Shown here in pieces: positions 1 to 10,616 of a stretch of 26,493 nucleotides of DNA. Both the position numbers and the translations under genes were made by a program. The notes beneath the pieces are model-generated. The model worked only from the letters and a program-made list of their open reading frames with translations, had not been told where the DNA came from and searched no databases. The stretch is from Cochliopodium minus (taxonomy: Eukaryota; Discosea; Himatismenida; Cochliopodiidae), in assembly GCA_024220525.1 (NCBI GenBank), contig JAMYWO010000092.1, positions 33,349-59,841 on the forward strand. The letters are read 5' to 3'. Numbering within the stretch: the stretch's first letter is position 1; each line of letters opens with the position of its first letter.

Positions 1-10
1 TTTTTTTTAC

Positions 11-339
11 CTATCAAGAATGAGCCTATGATTTGTGAGATATAGTTTTGCACTTATCAATGAATCTATTCCTTTCATCTCTGCTTGTAATTTTACTCTT
101 GTATGAATAAATATTTTTAAATATTATTTTATAAAATCCTTTTTATATACAATATATACTTTCTGATTCTATATTATTGGTGATCCAATTTACCTTGCTC
201 TTTTTATGAATACTTCATTCTCTATATTTTTTTTGTTGTCCAAGGAAGTCAATTTCTTCATCAAAGAATTTTTATTGTTGTTATTGTAAATCTCCCATTT
301 CTCCTTAACATTGTTGTATGCTTTCAAAATTGATTTCAT
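11..339 (-). CDS. GRAM/PH-like membrane protein, N-terminal exons (gene continues at right edge)
   Basis: Two exons, 194-339 (starting at the ATG at 339) and 11-97, joined by a GT-AG intron with matching phase (146 nt, then 87 nt). They encode about 77 residues: a charged, Asn/Lys-rich N-terminus, then a stretch with AKLYLTNHRLILDR. That is the pattern of GRAM and related PH-fold domains (G/A-x-LYLTxHRLI), which bind membrane lipids or partner proteins. The second exon ends in AG at a GT donor at positions 10-9 and runs off the window. The next exon, in the right phase and continuing the same fold, lies at 26482-26362, so this is the 5' part of the 24856-26482 gene. The start is about 100 bp downstream of the carboxypeptidase stop, on the same strand. 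The GRAM assignment is from motif shape only; a GLUE or other PH-like fold is possible. Confidence 0.75.
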
Positions 340-441
340 AAAGGAAATAAAAACTAAATTTTTTTTATATTTTTTTTTTTAATTTTTATATTTTTTTTAT
401 TTATATTTATTTAATCAAATTGAAATTTTAATTTAGGATTT

Positions 442-1682
442 TCATCTTGATTTTGGATAATAAGAAGGACAAGGGTAAGATTGAATGTTTCCGTTGTCAA
501 TCCATTGAGAAATGGCACTAAACAAAGGGTAAGGAGCATCATGAGTTCCAAAATGACCAGCTTCCTTAACAAGCAACTTTGAAACATTTCCCAATCTTTT
601 AAAATTAAATTAAAATTGAATTAAATTGAATTTAATTAAAAATAAAAATGAAATACGTTTTATAAACTCCGTAAGGTGTTGTAGGTAAAGGGTACTTAGG
701 ATTAAGATTGGGAAGACAATATGAAGAAGATTTGACACTAATCCATCCTTTTTTTACAAAGAGATAAGGAATTTTACAAAAAAAAAAATTTACAATTAAA
801 CAATGAAACGGTTTAAAATTTATACCTGGAACAATGGAAGATATTATTTGTTCTAATCCAACTGGAGTAATAATCCAATCTATTTTTAAACAAAAAAATA
901 AAATATGAAAAAATACGAAAAATTGAGTTTTAAAATTTATCAAAAAAAATAAAAAAAAATTTACTTACCAGCAATTCCGTTGTAGAAAAGAATAGGAACG
1001 TTTTTATTTATTAGATTAACGTATAAATCAATATAATTTTTTGAAACATCCTCGTAAAAACTGGAGACAAATCCTGGTTGAGAACCATAGGTAGGGAATA
1101 CATTGGGGTAAACATTGAGTTGTTTTCTGAATTCAGTAGTATTGACATACTCGGAGTAGAATCCGTAAGAAGCAAAGTAAGACTGAAATTTTTTTAGTGA
1201 ATTTTTTTTTTTTGAAGCAATTTAAAACCAAATAAAAATCAATTTTTTTTTTTACACTAGAAGCAACCGTTCCAAAAGACTAATTTTTTAAAAAGGAAAT
1301 ATTTTTATTAATTATTATTTAATTTAAAATGTTTAAATTATATTTTTGTTATTTTTATTATTTTATGTTTTTAATTTTTATTTGTTTTACTAGAGATTTT
1401 TAAATTTCTTAGTTATAAATTAATATCCTCAAAGGTATAAATTATGGAAGAAGTCATTGTTTACTTTTATTTTTTTATTTTGTTTATTTGTATTTTTTTT
1501 TTTACTTGATACATGGATGTCAATGAAGACATTGAGATGTCAGTAATGAGACTGTAGTACAATTTACTTGCTGCAGTGTAGTTCCCGGAGAGAAAGTAAT
1601 TGTTCAAAATAGAAAGGTTGGATCCCCAATGATTGGCCCAAGCAGTATCCACATAGCCCAAACTCTCACCATAAGATAACTT
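442..1682 (-). CDS. Serine carboxypeptidase (peptidase S10), 3' part only
   Basis: Six exons: 1506-1682, 1256-1279 (24 nt), 969-1182, 826-879, 657-747 and 442-595, all phase-compatible, giving 238 codons ending in TGA. The C-terminal half of an S10 carboxypeptidase is clear. VPILFYNGIADWI holds the catalytic Asp, whose codon is split by an intron (G|AT), and KEAGHFGTHDAP holds the catalytic His. These enzymes act in the lysosome, vacuole or secretory path and remove C-terminal residues from peptides. The family is usually about 450 residues. The N-terminal half, with signal peptide and the GESYGG nucleophile, is absent because the reading frame begins directly at the N at 1683. The closest style is the retinoid-inducible/SCPEP1-like group, judged from spacing. 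The truncation looks like a contig end rather than a pseudogene, since every exon present is intact. Confidence 0.87.
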
Positions 1683-1683
1683 N
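1683..1683. other. Single ambiguous base (N) between two truncated genes; probable join of contig ends
   Basis: This is the only N in the window. On its right, the last visible DIS3 exon (1684-1751) is open and has no stop. On its left, the carboxypeptidase frame is open from its first base and lacks its N-terminal half. Both genes are on the minus strand, so neither can be completed across this base. The simplest inference is that N marks a join with missing sequence, or the two ends of a linear contig, rather than one unread base. Confidence 0.8.
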
Positions 1684-4600
1684 TTTTCAACTTTGAATCT
1701 TTTGAAGAGCCGAAATGGAGCAAGTTGTATTTGAGAGAAGGCAAATGAAACCTTAAAAAATAAGAAAATAAAAAACGATAAGAAAATAAAAAAATATAAT
1801 AATAAATAAAATTAATCAATAAATAAAAAATTAAAAATAAAAAATAAAAATAAATGAGAAATTTGTTTTTTAAAAAAATAATAAAAGATAACAAAAAAAA
1901 AAAAAATTGAACAAAAATTTGAGAAATAAATTAAAATAAAAATAAAGATAACAAAACAATAATAAATACAAAAAATTAAATGGAAATAAAAATTTAAAAA
2001 TAAAAATATTTAAATTAACCTCGAGTGGTAAACTTGAAAAGAAACGGTGATTTTGTCGAAGAGATTGATTCTGACATCCCTTTGTTGGTTTTGAAAACGT
2101 AGACGTTTTCTCGTCAAAGTGAGCCTCCGTTGAAGTGACCTCGCTCTTGTAGGATTTGGGTGACAACGAAAAGCATTTTCTGGAAGTTTTAACTTTCCTT
2201 CCTTGTCTTTAATAAACACTTGGCCTAAAAAGAAAGTATTGATAAAAATAAAAATAATGAACAAAAACAACAAATTATTAAAAAGAAAAAAGTTGGAAAA
2301 AATAATCAAAAAAATATTAAAGAAAAAAAAAAATCTAAGAAAAAAAATTTAACAAGAAAAAAAAATAACAAATAAATAAAAAATTAAAAAATTATTTAAT
2401 AAGAAGATAAAAAATCACAAAAAAGATAAAATTAAGAAAAATAAAATTAACAAGAAAAAAATCAACAATAATTAAAATTAATTATTTAATAAGAAAAATT
2501 ATTAACAAAAAAATATACTAACCTTTAAGAAAAATAAAAATTAAAAATAAAAAATAAATGATATTAACCTTTAAGACCATATTTGGAATAAAACATTAAA
2601 ACCGTTATTTCTCATTGAAAACAACAGCCTCTTCTTCTTCCTCGTTCTTAAATTCAAAATATTTGCAGGCGAAAAAATCCTGAGATGTCATCGAAGCAGA
2701 TTTGGCAGTTCTGTGCTTCACATTGATGTTTTTGGAAATGGATGTAACCAATTTGCTGTTTAAATTAATGTTCATTGTTTTCAGAGCTAAAATTAATTTT
2801 ATTTTTTAAAATTAATTTATTATTTTTGTTTATTAATTCATTTTTAATTTATTTTTAAAATCAATTTATTTTAATTTATTATTAAATTTATTTTTTATTT
2901 TATTTTTTCAAGTTATCAATTTTTTATTTTTTATTTTATTTTTTAAATTTATTTTTTAAATTTTTAAATTTTATCATTATTTTTTTTATTTTTAAATTTA
3001 TTTTTTAAATTTTTTTTTTTTTTTTACCACATAACAATTGTCTGTGGACAATAACATCCGCATAACGACGAATGGGAGAAGTAAAGTGAGTGTAATAATG
3101 AGAAGCAAGACCATAATGGTAGTAATCCTTCTCCTCATATGAACCTGTGCTGAAATACTCTGCCTCTGCCATCGCTATAACAAAAATAAACAAAAAATAT
3201 AAAATAAAAATGAAAAATAAAAATGAAAAATAAAAATGAAAAATAAAAATAAAAATAAAAATAAAAATAAAAATAAAAATAAAAAAAAAAATAAACACAA
3301 TAAAATAAAAAAAAAAAATAAAAAATAAAAAAAAATAAAAAACAGATAATAAAAAACAAATAAAAAAAATATTATAACCTTTAGTTGTTTGAATTTTTAC
3401 TATTCTCCCAAAATTAGGATCCCCACTCACAACTGCTTTTTCTATGGACACCTGCAAATCTTTGTTGGTGTCTGCTTTCAACTCAAAGTTTCTTGTGCTC
3501 AAAAGCTTTGCTAAACTTTCCAACGCTTCTCAAAAAAAAATTGAAGAATATAAAATTAAAAAATAATTTAAATAAAAAAAAAAAAATAATGAATAAAATG
3601 AAAAAATAATTAATATAAAATTACTGATAAAATTATCAAATATAAAATTAAAATACAAAAATAAAATAAAATAAATTAAATTAAATAAAATAAAATAAAT
3701 TAAATAAAAACAAAAAATAAATATTAAAAATAAAAATAAAAATTAAAAAAATAATAAAATAATTAATGCAAAAAATAAATATTAAAAATAAAAATAAATT
3801 GAAATAATTTTTTTACAAGCTTTTTTGGGGTTGGGGTGTCTTCTCAGTAAAGCCATTTCAGGGTAATGATGGTAAATAAACTCTGCAACAGATCTTTAAG
3901 AATCAAAAAAAAAGATTGAAAAAAACAAAATAAAGAAACAAAAATAAAGAAACAAACCTGTTTGCTAAAATCATCATTTCACGAACTAAAAAAAAAAATC
4001 AAAAATGAAAAAATAAAAAATAAAAAAATAAAAAAATAGGTATTATTAAAAAAAATAAAAAAATAAAAAAATAAAAAAATAAAAAAATAAAAAATAAAAA
4101 ATAAAATGTTTACCAGTTTCTTTTACTTCTAGTTTTTCTTGGGACTTCATACTAGTAGGAGTTTTGCTTTCGTTATTTTGCAACTCAAATGAAAATTGGT
4201 TGCTCTCCAACTCCAAAGCTCCTTTGCCTTGCCTGTTCGCAAATAGGGCTCTAAAAACAAATGAAAATAAATAAATAAAATTATTTTAAAAAATCTTGTA
4301 ATTAAATTAAGAATAAAATAAAAATAAAATAAAAATAAAAATAAAAATGAAAATAAAAATTAAATTTAATAAAATGAATTATCAAAAAAAATAATAAAAA
4401 AATAAAAAAATGAAAATTAAATTTAATTTTAATAAAAATGAATAAAATGAAATAAAAAAAAAATAAAATAAAATAAAAATGAATAAAATGAAATAAAAAA
4501 ATAATAAAATAAAAAATAAAAGAAACTAATTTAAAATAAATGAAATTACCTTCCAATGTGTACTAGTAAAGTGATTTCTGTTTTGAGCGAAGATAAATCT

Positions 4601-7600
4601 TTAAATGAAAGAGTTTCCCCATCCACTATCTTTTGAGCGTCCTCGTAACTTAAAGCGTGGACAGAGTTGATGACGGTTCTCCCGAACCATACACTGACAA
4701 TCTCGAAGTTTTCGTCCAACTGCCACAACACAGATACTGCGTATCTTTCTACTTTTTCTTTCAAAGAACACAAGTCTGTTGATAGTAAGTCTGGAAGCAT
4801 ATCCAATCTAAAAAAATAAATTAAAATAAAGAAATGAAAAAATAAAGAAATAAAGAAATGAAAAAATAAAAACTAAAAAAAAAATTGAAAAAAAGTATAA
4901 AAAAATTAAAAAAAATATAAAAAAAATTATAAAAAAAATAATAAATTTTATTTAATGAAAAATATAATTAAAGATGAATAAAAAACAAAAAAAAATTATT
5001 TATTGAAAAAAATCACCTTCTATCTGGAAAATATGTTGTGGTACCTCTTGTACGTGCTTCCAGATCTAACAACTACAAAGTAATTTGGAATTTTAGATTA
5101 GGGTAGGAATAAATTTATTTTTAAAAAAAAAATTAACACTATCATGAACAACAAAATGAGATACGTCCTAAAAAAACAATTGAAAAAATAATTAAAAATT
5201 AAAAATTAAAAAATTAAAAATAAAAAAAGATTAAAAAAATTGAAAAATTTAAAAAAATTAAAATTAAATTTTTTTTACAGCAATATGAACACCTAGTTCG
5301 TATATGGCACTTTTGTGTACAAAATTAGGGTCTCCGTTGTAAAGAGAAACTACGTTGAGATTCTCATTCTCGCTGGGTTTTGGTTTGGGGGTTCTTTTTG
5401 TGTTGCGGAGAACTTTGATAGACAAAGCATCGTCAATATCTTGGCAACCTAAAAATAAATGGAAATAAAAATGAGAAAAAAAATAAAAAATAAAAAATAA
5501 AAAATAAAAATCAAAAATCAAAAACAAAAATCAAAAAAATAAAAATATAAAATAAAAAAATAAAAAATAATAAACATTAAAAAAAAAATTATACAATCAT
5601 TTTCTTACCAATTGGATCTATGGACATAATACGATGAGAAGACCTCAAATCCCTTCTTTTGTTGATTTGATCTTGAGAAGGTTTCCATGGGTTGTCCATG
5701 GTTTGGGAGGGGAGCTCCTTCAACATTGCTTCAGTGAAAGGAGGGATGGTTATTTGATGTTCATTCAAAATGGCGCTGATTTCTGTGTCCAAGTTACCAA
5801 TAAGCCCCAATTTTTTAACATAATGTCCATTAGGGAACCTAGTTTGGAAAAAAAAAAAAAAAGTAAATTTTTTTTTAATTTATTATTTTTTTTATCAAGT
5901 AAAGTTTTCCAAAAGTTTTTTTAATTTACAATTTTATTTTAAATTTTTAATATTTTTTTTATTATTAATTTATTAATAGTTTTATTTTTGTAAAGTTTTC
6001 TTTTACTTCGAAATTAATAATATTTTTTTTTCTATTTTAACATTTTTTAATCACTAAAATTTTTTTTTTACCTAGAATCTTCAGGCCAATCATCAATATT
6101 GACCAAAATCCGGTATTTTTCGAAATCAGAGACATCCAACACTTTGATTCTTATTTTGGGAATTCTGTGATCCATGGGAACACAAAGAACATACTTTTGT
6201 TGTTTGTCATTCTCTATTTGTGTGGTGGCAACGTAAGACCTCCAGTTCCTTTGCAACACTCCCACCACTGCTCCTGTCACATATACTCCGTTTTCTTTAT
6301 TACTCACATTGTTGTTTTCTGTTTTATCTTCACTTTCGTTGTTTATCTAAATTATATATGAAAAGTAAAAAATTGATAAATTAAAATAAATTTTAAAATA
6401 ACATAAAATCAAAAAAAAACAAAAATATTAAGAAATATAAAAAAATGAAATTATGAGTTTTAAAAAATATTTAAATAAAAATATATTGAGAAAAATAAGA
6501 ATAATTTAAAATAATAAAATGAAAAAATATTTTAAAAAAAAAAAGATAATTAAAAATAGATAATAGAAAAAAATAAAAAAAAATAAAAAATATTAAGAAA
6601 AAAAAAATACAGTTCTTAGGTTTCTGGAAGGAGATTTCCACCTTTCAGAGGGTAAAATTTGTACAACAACTTTGTCACCATCAATGGATCTATTCAAATG
6701 CTCATATGACTGAATGAAAATTTCGGTGGGAGAAACTAACTTGATGTCTTTGTTGAGGGACTGTTTGATCCTTTGTATTTTGTTCTCGTCCACAAGAATG
6801 GTCGCTTCGGAGGGAACTTTCTTGTTCACTTTGAGAGTTCCTTTGAAATATAATTCTGATTTGAGTCCAATGTTAAGTTCCTCCTCATCTAAATACTATT
6901 TTTTTAAAGAAAATAAAAATAAAAAAATAATTTAATGAAAATTACATTAAAACATAAAAAAAAATTATTTGTTAAATAAAAATACTATTAATTAAAAAAA
7001 ATAATAAAATTAAAAAAATAAATTTCTTTTGTGTTAAAAAATAACTTAAAAAATGAATAAAAATAAAATTATGTTAAAAAGTAACTTTGAAATAAAAAAT
7101 GTCTAAATGAATAATGAAAAATTAAAAAAATTAATGAAAATTAGAAAAAAATATTACAAAAGGATAAATATTGTTTCCTTGCTTTATTTTTGGTTCATTT
7201 TTGTTATTTTCGTTTTTGGATAGGTTTTGGATGTTAATTCTCTCAATTCTCAAAGAATTCAAGGAGTTGTACATCTCCAACAGCTCTTTTGAGTTGTCGA
7301 GTTCTTTGATGTAATCAAGGATGTTAATTATGCAAACATTATCTTTTTTGAAGTTTTCATAAAGAGATGGATCTGGTGTCAAAATCGCCACTTTTGTTTC
7401 TTTTCCCTCCAAACAGTGTTCATAATACCTAATTTTTAATTTATTCAATCAAAAAAAAAATTTTGAAAAATATAAACTGGAAAAAATCTCAAATTAATTT
7501 CTTTCTTAATAAGTAATTCGAAATTAATTAAACAAGTTTTACCATTCTCCTATCCTAATTATTGCTAAATTAAATTATGAATATTAATTCTTTTTTTTAA

Positions 7601-8209
7601 AAAAAAAAAATTAATTTTTACCCCGCGTGTCCCTATCTTTTTGAGATTCTCCTTTCTATTTAAAAAAAAAAAAGTTTTTATAAATTAAATTAATTCTTTT
7701 ATTTCTTACTGCTCTCTCTAAGTAAGTCTCTTTGAAATATTCGTTTGGAAAAAATGTAGATGTATGACCTATTTTTGATCTAATTCTTTGCAATATTTTT
7801 TGTGTTGATTTTCTTTTCACCTTTTATTTTTTATTAATTATTATTTTGTTTGACAAAATTTTATTTTTAATTACATCTTCAACTACTGTCTGAGAGATGA
7901 TCATATTTTTGAAATTATGATGTTCTATCAATTCTGAAAAATCTATGCATAATTCAGTATCTGGTATGAGATAATATTTAGATTCTAATAATTGTGATGT
8001 TTCATGTCCACATTTAGTACATAAAGAGCTATAACAAAATAAATCTTCCCTCTATTCATCATTTCAAAGAGGATATGTTCAATAAAACACAAATATTTTT
8101 ATAAAACGTGATGATTTACCAAATAATGATTTCTGACAATTTTGGAAACATAATTCTTCTTGGATCTGATGAAATATTGGTTCAATAAACTGGACTTTTT
8201 GTTTTCCAT
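1684..8209 (-). CDS. DIS3: Exosome 3'-5' exoribonuclease/endonuclease DIS3 (RRP44), 21 exons, 3' end cut
   Basis: Catalytic subunit of the RNA exosome. Exons (- strand): 8120-8209, 7875-8051, 7710-7820, 7622-7655, 7543-7564, 7158-7428, 6611-6895, 6072-6346, 5609-5838, 5279-5448, 5138-5167, 5017-5072, 4550-4807, 4114-4250, 3958-3985, 3817-3893, 3379-3525, 3028-3174, 2569-2786, 2020-2224, 1684-1751. About 1010 residues, as in the family. The order is PIN with N-terminal CR3 cysteines (about C36, C41, C44), acidic PIN residues in LIPDT and DRDTRA, two cold-shock domains (about 240-430), RNB (about 490-850) with [20 protein letters not shown] and [16 protein letters not shown], then S1. The PIN and RNB active-site acids are present, so both nuclease activities are expected. 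The start ATG is followed by the KIVRNHYL motif typical of DIS3 N-termini. One homopolymer frame break lies at 2608-2610. The stop is missing because the gene meets the N at 1683. Confidence 0.97.
3226..3300. repeat. Intronic A/T hexanucleotide repeat (sense strand TTTTTA)n in DIS3
   Basis: The intron between exons 3379-3525 and 3028-3174 contains a near-perfect AAAAAT tandem tract on the plus strand, that is TTTTTA on the sense strand of this minus-strand gene. Similar tracts occur in other introns of the same gene (about 4316-4350 and 5460-5515) and give rise to spurious poly-Phe/Ile reading frames. Confidence 0.85.
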
Positions 8210-8408
8210 TTCAATTTTTTTTGAATTTTAAAAAAACAATGTTTGATAAACAAAATGATATCAAGATTATAGGATGGATAGTTTGATAAATAAAAATATT
8301 TTTTTAATAGCTCTTTTTTCCATTAAAATTGATTTATACAAAAAGAAAGGCTCATCTTTTCTTTTTAAAAAAAAGGATTTTGATTCGATTGATAGTTTTT
8401 TTTATTCT

Positions 8409-9942
8409 TTACATGTGGGTGCATCTGCCACCTTGAGCACCTTGACCTTGCTCCTCTTCCTCATCAGAATTGTAAGCATCATTGCCTTTTCCAGACTTCT
8501 TGTTGTCTCTAGATTCAACATAATCAAAAGCAATCACATCTTTAACACCTTGACCTTCAGAAGGAGTAGGAATTTCCAATTCAGGGATACGAGGTAAAAT
8601 TTCACGGAGTTTTTGGATGGCATCACCAGATAATTGATCAGTGGTAGGGAATTTGATGTCAAATACAAGGATCAATCTGCCCTTTTCCAATGGTTTTTTA
8701 TAAATGGGCATCCCCTCTTCAGAGATGACTTTAAATTCACCAGGCTTCAATACATCTCCCTCCTGTGATGAAACAACGAGAACTCTCCCATCAAGATGAG
8801 TCAAAGCAAATTTGAATCCAGTCAAAGCTTCAGCGAGAGTGATGGTCTTCTTGTAGATGAGATCAGATTCCTTGCGGGAGAATTCAGGATGTTTTTCATT
8901 CTTCTCCTGCAAAATGATGACAATATCTCCAGGCAACACTCCAGGATACTCATCAGCCTCACCATGGAAATAGATCTTCTCACCATTCTTCATCCCCTTC
9001 AATATCTCCACCTCCAATATCTGTGTTTCAGCAGTGACCTTCTTGCCTTTACATTTGGTACATTTATCCTTCTCAGGGATGGATTCTCCTTTACCCCTGC
9101 ATTCAGAACAAACAGTCTGTGATTGAGAAATGAATCCAGGACCAAGATTTTTGACCTCTATTCTCATTCCTTGCCCATTACATGCAGTACATCTTACAGT
9201 AGCACCTTTTTTCTTGCTACCTTCCCCTGAACATCCATCACAGATCTTATTTTTGTTCACTTTCAATTTTCTTGTCTTTCCATTGTAAAGATCTTCTAAT
9301 TCTACTGCCAATTGGAACGCTATGTCTTCTCCCCTTTTAGGTCCACTTTCTTTCTTTCTTCCACCTCCGCCCCCTCCAAATCCAAATGGTGATCCTCCAA
9401 AGAAGCTCTCGAATACGCTTGAATGATCTCCCATTCCCCCTCCTCCATTATTCTTCAACCCTTCTTCTCCATATTTATCGTATATTTCTTTCTTTTCTTT
9501 GTTTGAAAGAATTTCATATGCTTCATTCACATCTTTAAACTATTTTTTGGAAGCATCAAAATAATATTATTGTTTATATAAATATTATTTTAGGATCAAA
9601 TATATTTGATCATCAAACTGAATGTTTATTAATATTTAAACAAATTTTAATTTGTTTTTTTTACCTTTTTTGCTGCTTCTTCTTTATTTTCAGGATTTTT
9701 ATCAGGATGATACTTCACAGCCGATTTTTTATATGCTTTTCTGATTTGATTTTCATCTGCATTTTTTGGAACACCTAAGAAAAAAAAAGATATGAAAGTT
9801 AGTTATTACACAAAAAAAATAATAAACTTTTTTGAACAAATTCCTTTTTAAATTATAACAAACTATTCAAATATATATAGAATCAAATGAAAAAAGAATT
9901 TTTACCCAGAATACTATAAAAATCTCTTCCTTTCGATGACAT
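8409..9942 (-). CDS. Type I DnaJ/Hsp40 co-chaperone (DNAJA/Ydj1-like) with C-terminal CaaX box
   Basis: Three exons (9906-9942, 9665-9774, 8409-9539) with matched phases give 425 residues, the family's usual size. The J domain has HPD at about residues 35-37. A Gly/Phe-rich segment follows ([11 protein letters not shown]), then four zinc-binding CxxCxGxG-type motifs ([32 protein letters not shown]), then the C-terminal substrate-binding domains. The protein delivers clients to cytosolic Hsp70 and stimulates its ATPase. It ends in CTHM followed by TAA. This is a CaaX box, and with Met as the last residue a farnesylation site is likely, as in Ydj1 and DNAJA1. The ATG at 9942 is the natural start because exon 1 encodes the beginning of the J domain (GRDFYSIL). 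It lies about 200 bp upstream of DIS3 in the same direction. Confidence 0.98.
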
Positions 9943-10616
9943 TTTTCTTTTCTTATTAAATGAATTATCAATTTTTGTTCCTTATTTGATTAATCCCAAG
10001 TTTATTTTGGTAATTATCTTAATGGATTTTAAAGATTTACTTTTTTTTTTTTTTTATTTTTATTTAATGATTTTTCATAATTAAAATTCACTTAATAATT
10101 AATGAAAATTGATTAAAATCATTCAGTGAAACTTTTTTTTCAACTTTCAAGAAAAAATGAATTGAACAATTAAGAACATCAAACAATTTGTTATATAGTG
10201 TGAATTGGCAGTGAATCTTGATTTGTTTAAATTCACTTCAAAAATATTTGAAAAATTTGATCAAATTAAATTAAAATGAATGTTATGAAAATTTATATTG
10301 TATTCATAAAGTTGTCAAAAAGTTGTTAAAAACACTCACTTATCCTCATATATTGAAACTTTTAAAGAAATCATTACAGTCTGATTATTAATTGAGTAAT
10401 TCAAAAATTTAAAAAGAATTAATGATTTTTTAAAAAAACCATCAAAATCAAAAAAATCAAAATTAAATTAATGTTTAAAAAATTAATAAAACTCAAACAA
10501 GTCTTAAAATTGTAAAGAGGAAAATTAAAAATTCCTTTTTAGTTAAAAGTTTAAATTAGTTTTTTGTGACTGAAGTGTTCAAAATATAATTTAAATTGAA
10601 AAAAAATTAAAAAAAA
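9943..10616. other. Intergenic region between divergent genes (DnaJ and EEP-family)
   Basis: About 670 bp of AT-rich DNA between two divergently transcribed start codons, so it must hold both promoters. I see no coding stretch, RNA gene or clear promoter motif in it. Confidence 0.6.

Noticed and set aside
442-1682. First thought: S28 (Pro-X carboxypeptidase) rather than S10
   Set aside because: The Asp and His contexts (YNGIADWI, AGHFGTHDAP) are those of S10 enzymes.
3135-3359. Poly-Phe/Tyr frames here and in similar A/T tracts (also about 4302-4540, 12601-12840, 18367-18562, 24562-24843)
   Set aside because: They are intronic or intergenic TTTTTA repeats read as codons.
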